Shown here: one piece after another, positions 1 through 5,737 of the stretch | Layout of the letters: each line of letters starts with the position of its first letter | Position numbering within the stretch: position 1 is the stretch's first letter | The notes under the pieces: model-generated | What the model was told of the DNA's origin: nothing | Seen by the model: the letters and a program-made list of their open reading frames with translations, nothing else | The model's database searches: none | Translations under genes and position numbers: made by a program | Source of the DNA: a bacterium | Lineage (GTDB): Bacteria; Bacillota; Clostridia; Oscillospirales; Acutalibacteraceae | Direction of reading: 5' to 3' | Length of the DNA stretch: 7,286 nucleotides | Assembly (NCBI GenBank): GCA_020627425.1 | Contig: JAHKXX010000018.1 | Span: 1 to 7,286, forward strand

Positions 1-21
1 ATACACTTATTCTCACATCAA

Positions 22-202
22 AGCAGCGTCAAGCAGCACCCTGTGTGCTGTGGCGCGGAAGGAGAGGGACAATAAACCCCGCTCGTACGCGTGCCACAAG
101 GTAGGGATACTACCAATTCGAGTGCGCGAATCGACAGCGCAGGCACTGCGCCGCGAATCGACCGCGGAGGCACGCCGCTTGACAGGGGCGGCACGCCGGG
201 GG
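22..202 (+). repeat. Interspersed hairpin-rich repeat, copy A
   Basis: This is the first of three related GC-rich repeats (copies B and C lie at 5023-5263, inverted, and 5491-5735). Shared blocks are GAGAGGGACAATAAA (63-75), GTACGCGTGCC (85-95), GAGTGCGCGAATCGACAGCG (120-139) and the GCGCAG-gca-CTGCGC hairpin (137-151). Five hairpins are visible: 34-50 (CAGCAC/GTGCTG), 100-114 (GGTAG/CTACC), 137-151, 164-178 (GCGGAG-gca-CGCCGC, one mismatch) and 187-197 (GGCG-gca-CGCC). The last three have a GCA three-base loop and are separated by GAATCGAC-like spacers; GCGAATCGAC recurs at 126-135 and 153-162. The 3' end merges into the promoter of the downstream operon. No coding capacity is supported. Whether it acts as a mobile miniature element, a structured RNA or a regulatory leader is not known. 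The left border is approximate because this copy diverges there from B and C. Confidence 0.8.
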
Positions 203-208
203 TATAAT
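179..208 (+). promoter_or_regulatory. Sigma-A promoter of the surface-polymer operon
   Basis: A consensus TTGACA (179-184) is separated by 18 bp from a consensus TATAAT (203-208), which predicts a start near 214-216. That would leave only about 5 bases before the ATG at 221 but a usable leader for the ATG at 242, which supports the later start. The -35 box lies within copy A, where its TTGACA sits in the place of the ATCGAC of the repeat spacer, and the -35/-10 spacer contains a GGCG-gca-CGCC hairpin (187-197). Confidence 0.8.
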
Positions 209-241
209 TAGAATGGAAATATGTTGGGTAGGAGAGATTAT

Positions 242-1021
242 ATGGTCAGGGAAAAGATACATGAATTTATGGACTATCTGCCGTTTTTGAATCAGATAGT
301 AAAAAGAGATTTCAAGAAAAAATATTATAAATCAGTCCTGGGCGTAGCATGGAGTATGCTCAGCCCTTTGCTGCTGATGATAGTAATAACAATAGTGTTT
401 TCAACTCTGTTTAAAAGAACAATACCGTACTACCCCGCATTCTGGTTCAGCGGAAATATGCTGTTTACCTTTGTAACAGGCGGTATTCAGGCGTGTATGA
501 ACAGTATGATCCATAACGCGTCTCTTATAAAGAAAATGCGTATACCGAATTACTTTTTCTGCCTGTCTACGGTAATACTGCACTTTATAATGATGCTGTT
601 TTCCATTATACCCTATGTTGCGGTGTCGTTTTTTATCGGAGTTCCGTTTACACCGTATATGCTGCTGCTGCCTGTGCCGCTGCTGTATGCGTTTGTGTTT
701 ACGCTGGGTCTCGGTATGTTTATGTGTGCTTACGGTACGTTTTTGCGCGACCTTGATTACCTGTTTACGGTTATCAGAAGAGTGTGGATGTACCTTACTC
801 CTATATTCTACCCGATCGAAATAATACCCAACTCCTTCAGATTTTTGTGGGAGCTTAACCCGATATATATTTTCCTTACAATATACCGTAACCTGACAAT
901 AGACGGAGTTATGCCGTCGGAAAGAATGCTTATTATAGCTACTCTGTACAGCATTATAACGCTTGTCCTCGGTATAGTTACCTTTAAGGAGAAACAGGAC
1001 AGATTCTTTCTGTATATTTAA
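242..1021 (+). CDS. tagG: ABC-2 type polysaccharide/teichoic acid export permease (TagG/Wzm-like)
   Basis: Membrane-spanning subunit of an ABC exporter that moves a lipid-linked surface glycopolymer across the cytoplasmic membrane, paired with the ATPase encoded next. The 259-residue protein has the family layout: a basic cytosolic N-terminus with the ABC-2 signature-like RDFKKKYYKSVLG (about residues 22-34), then about six hydrophobic segments (roughly 38-58, 66-88, 104-130, 137-164, 176-196 and 227-247), with the conserved RDLDYLF (169-175), LTPIFYP (185-191) and LNPIYIF (205-211) near the end. I chose ATG 242 over the in-frame ATG 221 because GGAGAG (231-236) lies 5 bases upstream, and ATG 221 has no ribosome binding site and almost no leader after the predicted promoter start. 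First gene of the operon; the gap to the ATPase gene is 22 bases. Family assignment is firm. The exported polymer is inferred from the tarI-like gene downstream; O-antigen or capsule-type glycans remain possible. Confidence 0.88.
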   Translation: MVREKIHEFMDYLPFLNQIVKRDFKKKYYKSVLGVAWSMLSPLLLMIVITIVFSTLFKRTIPYYPAFWFSGNMLFTFVTGGIQACMNSMIHNASLIKKMRIPNYFFCLSTVILHFIMMLFSIIPYVAVSFFIGVPFTPYMLLLPVPLLYAFVFTLGLGMFMCAYGTFLRDLDYLFTVIRRVWMYLTPIFYPIEIIPNSFRFLWELNPIYIFLTIYRNLTIDGVMPSERMLIIATLYSIITLVLGIVTFKEKQDRFFLYI

Positions 1022-1043
1022 CTTTAAGTGAGAGGTGATCTTT

Positions 1044-1943
1044 ATGCCTTCAATAGAAATATCCAATGCGACCCTGAAACTTAAGGACGATATGAACGCT
1101 GTGATGCCCAAAACTGAAAACGACGATGATGTCTGCGTGGATGTGCGCGATGTTTCCGTTATGTTTAACCTCAGTAAAAACCGTGAGGACGGCGTGAAGG
1201 AATACTTTATAAATATGGTCAAGGGAAAGATAGCCTTTGACGAGTTCTGGGCGCTGAGAAATATAAATCTTCAGGTAAAGCGCGGCGAATCTGTGGCGCT
1301 TATCGGCAGAAACGGCTCGGGTAAGTCTACTCTGCTGAAAACCATAGCAGGCATTATAAGACCTACACGCGGCAAGGTGACTATAAAGGGCAGAATAGCT
1401 CCTCTTATAGAAATAAGCGGAGGCTTTGACAGATCGCTGTCCGCAAGAGAAAATATAATCCTTGCCGGTACTATGCACGGACATACAAAAAAATATATGC
1501 AGCGTAAATTTGACGAAATAGTTGAATTTGCAGAGATAGAAAGATTTCTGGACGTACCGATGAAAAACTTTTCCTCCGGTATGGTGTCCAGACTCGGTTT
1601 TGCTGTTGCGACCTCGGTAAATGCCGATATAATTATTGCCGACGAGGTCCTCTCTGTCGGCGATGCGAAGTTCAGAAAGAAATGTGAAGAACGTATCTCT
1701 GATATGCTGAAAGGCGGCACAACTATTCTTTTTGTGTCGCACAGTACAGCACAGGTGAAAAAAATATGCCGAAAGGCTGTCTGGGTGGATCACGGTCAGA
1801 TAATAGACAGGGGTACGTCAGAGGAAATATGTAAAAAATACACCGATTCGCTGAAAACAAAGAGCAGACCCGAGCATCAGAGCGGCGAGCACGGCGGAGT
1901 GGGTACAAGGGGAGTAGTTCACCGCAAAAGAACTCAGATATGA
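1044..1943 (+). CDS. tagH: ABC exporter ATP-binding protein (TagH/Wzt-like)
   Basis: Cytosolic ATPase that powers the permease encoded just upstream. The 299-residue protein shows Walker A GRNGSGKST (about residues 88-96), the Wzt/TagH-type signature NFSSGMVSRLGFA (175-187), Walker B IIIADEVLSVGD (196-207, catalytic Glu 201) and the switch histidine in FVSHS (His 233). A long N-terminal extension of about 35 acidic and polar residues precedes the fold. The C-terminus is a short basic tail, not the carbohydrate-binding domain of the long Wzt proteins, so it fits the TagH or short-Wzt class. ATG 1044 is preferred to GTG 1035 because AGAGGTGA (1031-1038) sits 5 bases before it and overlaps the GTG. 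The stop overlaps the next gene's start (ATGA, 1940-1943), implying translational coupling. Confidence 0.9.
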   Translation: MPSIEISNATLKLKDDMNAVMPKTENDDDVCVDVRDVSVMFNLSKNREDGVKEYFINMVKGKIAFDEFWALRNINLQVKRGESVALIGRNGSGKSTLLKTIAGIIRPTRGKVTIKGRIAPLIEISGGFDRSLSARENIILAGTMHGHTKKYMQRKFDEIVEFAEIERFLDVPMKNFSSGMVSRLGFAVATSVNADIIIADEVLSVGDAKFRKKCEERISDMLKGGTTILFVSHSTAQVKKICRKAVWVDHGQIIDRGTSEEICKKYTDSLKTKSRPEHQSGEHGGVGTRGVVHRKRTQI

Positions 1944-3049
1944 GCTCTGTGATCTTTATAGCCTCCAGAATATCGCATATACTGAACTTCCATATGCCCT
2001 ATATAGAACATTTTAAACAAAGAGGCTACAGTATCCATATTGCCGCGCAGGGCGCCGGAGATGATCCGAGGTTTGATAAATGCTTCGATATAAAATTTAC
2101 AAAGAAGCCATGGTCGCCCGATAATATAAAGGCAATATTTAAGCTAAAAAAAATACTACGCGAAAACAACTACGAGCTTGTATGCAGCAACACGACTCTT
2201 GCGGGTGCGGCTGCAAAAGCCGCAGCTATGCTTTGCCCCCAAAAAAACAAGCCCGGACTGTTTGTTCATATATCACACGGCTATATGTTTGACAGCAGCC
2301 ATGCGCTGCGTCCGACAGTATACAGAACAGTGGAAAAGCTTACAAAGCGAGCAGTTGACAGGCTTGTAGTGATGAATGATGAGGATCTTCATCTTGCCGA
2401 AAAATACAGGCTGTGCCGTGATATTCACTTCATACACGGTATGGGACTTGATGTAAACAGATTTCCCGATGTCAGCGACGACATGATAAACAATTTCCGC
2501 AGAAAGTACTGCACGGACAGCAATACAAAGCTGCTGCTGTGTATAGGCGAGCTTTCCGCAAGAAAAAATCAGCAAATGCTTATACGGGTCGCAGCACGGC
2601 TAAAGGATCGTAATATAAGGCTTTTGCTTGCCGGTGACGGCGACAAAAAAACCGAGTTGCAAAGCCTTGCTGCTACACTTGGCTGTCAGGACAGGGTCTG
2701 CTTTTTAGGATACAGAACGGACACGCCGCTGCTGTACAGAGGCAGCGATATACTGCTGTCTGCTTCGACTATGGAGGGCTTGCCGTTTAACGTGCTGGAG
2801 GCTCTTTACTGCGGACTGCCCGTGTGTCTTTCGGATATAAAGGGACACCGCGACCTTGTGAAGAGCTGCGGCTGCGGCGAGCTTTTTTCTCTTGATGACG
2901 ACAGCCTTGTAAAAACGCTTTTGCACTTTACAGACGACGCAGTTTTTTACAGTAAGCAAAAGGAAAGCACCGCACTCAGCAAGGTTTTTTATCTTGACAG
3001 TGTAAAGCCGGTACTGATACCTATACTCGAAAACAAGGAGATAATGTAA
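1940..3049 (+). CDS. GT4-family glycosyltransferase
   Basis: A 369-residue retaining glycosyltransferase of GT-B fold, probably cytosolic and membrane-associated, that would add a sugar to the polymer exported by the upstream transporter. The N-terminal half begins with a beta strand and acceptor-side loop (VIFIASRISHILNFHMPYIEHF, near residues 4-25) and has HISHGYMF (110-117), typical of EpsD/CapJ-like enzymes. The C-terminal donor-binding half has LLLCIGELSARKNQQML (198-214), LLLAGDGD (228-235), RVCFLGYRTD (252-261) and the diagnostic E-x7-E motif (EGLPFNVLE, Glu 279 and Glu 287). Length is normal for the family. Its ATG overlaps the stop of the ATPase gene by 4 bases and has no strong ribosome binding site, so it probably relies on coupled translation. 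It shares one base with the next gene. Donor sugar and linkage cannot be read from the sequence. Confidence 0.88.
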   Translation: MSSVIFIASRISHILNFHMPYIEHFKQRGYSIHIAAQGAGDDPRFDKCFDIKFTKKPWSPDNIKAIFKLKKILRENNYELVCSNTTLAGAAAKAAAMLCPQKNKPGLFVHISHGYMFDSSHALRPTVYRTVEKLTKRAVDRLVVMNDEDLHLAEKYRLCRDIHFIHGMGLDVNRFPDVSDDMINNFRRKYCTDSNTKLLLCIGELSARKNQQMLIRVAARLKDRNIRLLLAGDGDKKTELQSLAATLGCQDRVCFLGYRTDTPLLYRGSDILLSASTMEGLPFNVLEALYCGLPVCLSDIKGHRDLVKSCGCGELFSLDDDSLVKTLLHFTDDAVFYSKQKESTALSKVFYLDSVKPVLIPILENKEIM

Positions 3050-4317
3050 TGACAAAGAAGATAATAAGTATGGTTCTCGTGCTGGTGGCTGCACTGGGCA
3101 TTTTTACAATTGCTCCCGACGCCGCAATACAGGTGAAATTCACAAGAAACGAGATAAATCTATATGTGCTGCAGACCTACAAGCCGTCTATGCAGGGCAA
3201 CACGGAGGTGGTTACCTATGACTCTACAAACGGCGATGTCGCAATAGTGGACGAGAACGGCGAGATCATGGCAATATCTCCCGGCAGATCACAGATAATA
3301 GCAAGTATAAACGGCAAGGCTCAGTCAAAGTGTACCGTAAATGTGCTCGAGGGTATGGCTCCCGAGAGTATCAGCGTAAGCGATCAGAGCCTGACCCTCG
3401 TTAAGGGCAGTAATTATAAGCTGAGAGCAGAGGTAAAGGCCCCCGAGGGTACGGACGACAGCGCATATTTTTATTCCTCTGACGAAAAAATAGCCACAGT
3501 AGACTCAAACGGCAATATAAAGGCGATAAAGGAAGGCTCGACCGTTATAACAGCGGAAACGTCAAGCTCTGCCGTGTCTGTAAAGTGTGTTCTGAAGGTA
3601 GTAGCCGACGGTATGACCTCGGCGAATATAAATATTTCGGGTATACTGTATTCTATTGCAGGCGAAAAAAAGAAGTCTATGGTAGTAGAGCTGAAAAACG
3701 GCGAGACCTCGGTAAAGGCTACTACGGATGATGAGGGCAGATTTTTCTTTGACGGAATAGAGAGCAAAAGCTATAGCCTGAATGTATACAAGGACGAGGA
3801 AGCAGTAAAGCCTATGTGCAGTGCCGAGTTTGCCGTATCGCCCTATGATATGAACATATCCTGCATTATAAACGGGAAAGAGCTGGTTGTGCTTTATCAG
3901 GACAAAAACACAAACACAGCCGACATAAAGGATATTACCCTACAGAAATCCACTCTGATGATGGAGGTCGGCGAGTTTTACGATATGACCTATACCGTAC
4001 GTCCGTCAAATCTGGGTACTCCGGCGCTTCGGTGTACCTCCAGCGACAATAATGTTGCATCCGTTGATGCAGACGGCAGGATAACTGCGATAAAGCAGGG
4101 AAACGCCACAATAAATTTTTCTACCCTTGACGGCAGGATAACAAAGTCCTGTGATGTAACGGTAACAAGCGTAAACAGCAACGAGAACAGCTGGCTTATT
4201 ATAGCAATAGAAGCAGTTATACTGATCGTCGTATTTCTTATATTTTTCATAGCATACAGAAGGTTTGTTCACAAGAAGGAAAAGGCAGAGCTTTCGGAGG
4301 AAGATACAAAACTATGA
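3049..4317 (+). CDS. Membrane-anchored protein with BIG2 bacterial Ig-like domains
   Basis: A 422-residue extracytoplasmic protein. The N-terminus is a signal peptide or signal anchor (two lysines, then a hydrophobic run at about residues 5-22 and an AxA-like end near 22-26). It is followed by two BIG2-type Ig-like repeats (about 28-100 and 105-186), a smaller beta-rich domain resembling a carboxypeptidase regulatory/SpaA-like fold (about 193-280, with TTDDEGRFFFDGI), and a third BIG2 repeat (about 294-374). The repeats show the usual SxDxxIAxVDxxGxIxAIxxGxAxI pattern. A single transmembrane helix (about 382-403) precedes a short charged cytosolic tail, so this is membrane-anchored rather than sortase-anchored; no LPXTG is seen. 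CAAGGAGA (3034-3041) lies 7 bases before the ATG, and the start shares one base with the upstream stop (TAATG). A member of this fold inside a polymer-export operon suggests a partner in wall organisation or polymer attachment, but that is inference. Domain assignment is good; function is unknown. Confidence 0.82.
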   Translation: MTKKIISMVLVLVAALGIFTIAPDAAIQVKFTRNEINLYVLQTYKPSMQGNTEVVTYDSTNGDVAIVDENGEIMAISPGRSQIIASINGKAQSKCTVNVLEGMAPESISVSDQSLTLVKGSNYKLRAEVKAPEGTDDSAYFYSSDEKIATVDSNGNIKAIKEGSTVITAETSSSAVSVKCVLKVVADGMTSANINISGILYSIAGEKKKSMVVELKNGETSVKATTDDEGRFFFDGIESKSYSLNVYKDEEAVKPMCSAEFAVSPYDMNISCIINGKELVVLYQDKNTNTADIKDITLQKSTLMMEVGEFYDMTYTVRPSNLGTPALRCTSSDNNVASVDADGRITAIKQGNATINFSTLDGRITKSCDVTVTSVNSNENSWLIIAIEAVILIVVFLIFFIAYRRFVHKKEKAELSEEDTKL

Positions 4318-4985
4318 TAACAGCCGCGATAGTCGCCGGAGGCAAGGGCGAGAGAATGGGCAGCGTTCTGCCAAAGCAGTTTTTAAAAATCGGCGACAGG
4401 GAGATAATAATTCACACGCTCGAAAAATTCATAAACTGCAAAAAAACAGACCGCGTAGCGGTCGGGATAAATCCTGAGTATTATGACTATGCCGAAAAGC
4501 TGTTTGAGCGGTATTTCGGCAAGGACAGGATAATACTCATAAACGGCGGCACTGACAGGAACGAAACCATAAACAACATAGTAACCTATTTAAAAAATAA
4601 TCTACAGCTTAGTGGGAATGATATTTTACTCACGCACGACGCTGTACGTCCGTATACAGACGAGAGGATAATATGCGACGTCATAGAGGCTATGGATCAC
4701 TGTGACGCGTGCACGGCGGCTATACCCTCGACCGACACCATATGCACAAGCTCTGACGGGCTTACGGCGGAAGAATTTCCCGACAGATCAAAGCTGTTTA
4801 TGGTACAGACTCCTCAGGCTTTTCGCATAAAGGACTGGGATGAGGTCTATTCCTCTCTTTCGTCCGCTCAAAAATCCATTGCCACTGATGTATGCAGGCT
4901 ATTTATTCTCGCAGGCAAAAAAGTCTCCATCGTTCCCGGATCTCCCGAAAACATAAAAATAACCTATAAAAGTGATTTAAATTAA
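4314..4985 (+). CDS. tarI: TarI/IspD-family cytidylyltransferase, probably ribitol-5-phosphate cytidylyltransferase, C-terminally shortened
   Basis: Transfers CMP from CTP to an alditol phosphate, most likely giving CDP-ribitol for a teichoic-acid-like polymer. The 223-residue protein has the nucleotide loop AGGKGERMG (8-16) and PKQF (20-23), then GGTDRNETINNIV (78-90), THDAVRP (107-113), PDRSKLFMVQTPQAF (156-170), TDVC (191-194) and ENIKIT (212-217). GGTDRN and the TDVCRLF stretch resemble TarI more than the housekeeping IspD, and the operon context agrees, but IspD cannot be excluded. Members normally continue about 10-15 residues past the KITxxxDL motif as a final helix; here a TAA comes two codons after DL (4983-4985), inside the first 49-bp direct repeat, so the end looks truncated or replaced. 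The start overlaps the previous stop by 4 bases (ATGA); GGAGG (4296-4300) is a rather distant 13 bases upstream. No tarJ or tarL partner follows in this window. Confidence 0.82.
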   Translation: MITAAIVAGGKGERMGSVLPKQFLKIGDREIIIHTLEKFINCKKTDRVAVGINPEYYDYAEKLFERYFGKDRIILINGGTDRNETINNIVTYLKNNLQLSGNDILLTHDAVRPYTDERIICDVIEAMDHCDACTAAIPSTDTICTSSDGLTAEEFPDRSKLFMVQTPQAFRIKDWDEVYSSLSSAQKSIATDVCRLFILAGKKVSIVPGSPENIKITYKSDLN

Positions 4986-5022
4986 TAAGTCCGCGCGCAA
5001 ATACAACAGTTTGTATATAATA
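4974..5022 (+). repeat. 49-bp direct repeat, left copy
   Basis: Begins GATTTA (4974) and ends TATATAATA (5022). It matches 5264-5312 with 4 differences in 49 positions, at a spacing of 290 bp. It contains the stop codon of the cytidylyltransferase gene and a TATAAT (5016-5021) with no convincing -35 box. It directly abuts repeat copy B. It is too long and imperfect to be an ordinary target-site duplication; an old tandem duplication or recombination between repeats is more likely. Confidence 0.88.
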
Positions 5023-5154
5023 GCGCAGTGCCTGCGCTGTCAATTTGCGCACTCAAGTAGGTGTTACCGCCTACTTTCTTGGCACGCGGCGCAGTGCCTG
5101 CGCTGTCAATTCGCGCACTCGAGTGGATGTTACCGCCTACTTTCTTGGCACGCG
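5023..5154 (-). repeat. 66-bp tandem duplication inside copy B
   Basis: Units 5023-5088 and 5089-5154 are both exactly 66 bp and differ at 4 positions. Each carries a GCGCAG-tgc-CTGCGC hairpin (5023-5037 and 5089-5103) and a second hairpin (AAGTAGG/CCTACTT at 5055-5061/5070-5076 in the first unit; in the second unit the stem is weakened by G-T pairs and one mismatch). Copies A and C have only one unit. Confidence 0.92.
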
Positions 5155-5263
5155 TACAAACTTGGTTTATTGTCCCTCTCCGTCCGCGTCACGGCGCTTA
5201 CGCGCCGCTCGTGCTGTCTTGCAGTGTCGACGAGTGTTTTTGCTTATTCTGCGTAGTGTCTCC
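5023..5263 (-). repeat. Interspersed hairpin-rich repeat, copy B (inverted)
   Basis: Reverse-strand copy of the family seen at 22-202 and 5491-5735. Read on the minus strand it has a distal arm shared with copy C (44 of 58 positions identical without gaps by hand alignment), the GGCGC-GTAA-GCGCC hairpin (plus-strand 5193-5206), the GAGAGGGACAATAAACC block, GTACGCGTGCC, the AAGTAGGCGGTAACACC-type hairpin and the GCGCAG-gca-CTGCGC hairpin. The last two parts are present twice as 66-bp tandem units. It lies between the two 49-bp direct repeats. Copy A (plus) and copy B (minus) flank the operon in inverted orientation. Small open frames within it are treated as non-coding. Confidence 0.82.
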
Positions 5264-5312
5264 GATTTATATTAATAAGTCCGCGCACAAATACAACAAT
5301 CTGTATATAATA
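5264..5312 (+). repeat. 49-bp direct repeat, right copy
   Basis: Matches 4974-5022 at 45 of 49 positions. It also ends in TATATAATA with TATAAT at 5306-5311. Together the two copies delimit a 290-bp unit holding repeat copy B. The stretch that follows (5313-5395) is AT-rich and has no gene. Confidence 0.88.
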
Positions 5313-5329
5313 TTATACTAATAGTAAAT

Positions 5330-5372
5330 GAATATACAAATTGTATTATTATACGTTCTGTATATTCTTTTT
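5330..5372 (+). terminator. Possible weak AT-rich terminator downstream of the polymer operon
   Basis: GAATATAC (5330-5337) pairs perfectly with GTATATTC (5360-5367), and TTTTT follows (5368-5372). The 22-base loop has a small internal GTAT/ATAC pairing. The stem is AT-rich and the loop long, so termination efficiency would be low. It is the only plus-strand candidate that resembles a rho-independent terminator after the cytidylyltransferase gene. Confidence 0.3.
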
Positions 5373-5395
5373 AAAAGCTCTGCTTACAAAAAGTA

Positions 5396-5418
5396 AAGGC
5401 AAGCCTATGGCTTGCCTT
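5396..5418 (-). terminator. Perfect 10-bp hairpin, likely minus-strand terminator
   Basis: AAGGCAAGCC (5396-5405), loop TAT, GGCTTGCCTT (5409-5418). On the minus strand the hairpin is followed by TTTACTTTTTG, a fair U-tract; on the plus strand no U-tract follows. It could end transcripts reading leftward from the AbrB-like gene through repeat copy C. Confidence 0.55.
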
Positions 5419-5490
5419 CGGTTATATACCTGGAATCATAATTCTAAAACAAGTAAAATGCGTATACCGTTGCAGTATCGTATTTCAATA

Positions 5491-5735
5491 CGGATACACA
5501 AAGCAGAAAAGGCATACAGACTTGCCGTCAATGCAAAGCAGCACGAGCGGCGCCTTTTGCGCCGTGACGCGGAATGAGAGGTATAATAAAACCAGCTCGA
5601 CCGCGTGCCAATAAAGTAGGCGGTAACACCGACTACAGTGCGCGAATCGAGAGCGCAGGCACTGCGCCGTGAATCGGGTGCAGCGTCACGCTGCCGGAGG
5701 CACTCCGCCGCGTGTCGACCGCCCGGGCACCGGGC
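5491..5735 (+). repeat. Interspersed hairpin-rich repeat, copy C, with GCA-loop hairpin array
   Basis: The longest copy, in the same orientation as copy A. Its first 58 bp match the distal arm of copy B. Then follow GGCGC-CTTTT-GCGCC (5549-5563), GAGAGGTATAATAAAACC (5577-5594), CGCGTGCCA, a compound hairpin GTAG-g-CGGT-aac-ACCG-a-CTAC (5616-5636), the spacer GTGCGCGAATCGA and four hairpins: GCGCAG-gca-CTGCGC (5653-5667), GCAGCG-tca-CGCTGC (5680-5694), CGGAG-gca-CTCCG (5695-5707) and GCCCGG-gca-CCGGGC (5721-5735). A further stem-loop with one bulge (5475-5497) overlaps the left edge. The last hairpin ends 2 bp from the stop codon of the minus-strand AbrB-like gene. No gene is supported in this stretch. 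Confidence 0.82.
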
Positions 5736-5737
5736 AG

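Noticed and set aside
221..241. Upstream ATG at 221 as start of the permease
   Set aside because: It has no ribosome binding site and lies about 5 bases from the predicted transcription start, while ATG 242 has GGAGAG at the right distance.
401..1222. Long antisense open frames over the permease and ATPase genes
   Set aside because: They are shadows of strongly supported genes, with low-complexity basic translations and no recognised motif.
5023..5154. CRISPR-like array
   Set aside because: There are only two units, near-identical throughout with no unique spacers, and no cas gene is present.
5011..5321. Several overlapping small open frames (70-86 residues) with a repeated 22-residue pattern in copy B
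   Set aside because: They arise from the 66-bp tandem duplication (a multiple of 3) in GC-rich hairpin sequence, lack ribosome binding sites, and have odd Cys/Arg-rich composition.
5577..5594. Promoter from the TATAAT in copy C (GAGAGGTATAATAAA)
   Set aside because: No acceptable -35 box lies 16-18 bp upstream, and copies A and B have ACAATA at the same place.
5653..5735. Integron attC sites or a cassette array
   Set aside because: The hairpins are short with triloops, lack the attC R-box pattern, and no cassette genes or integrase are present.
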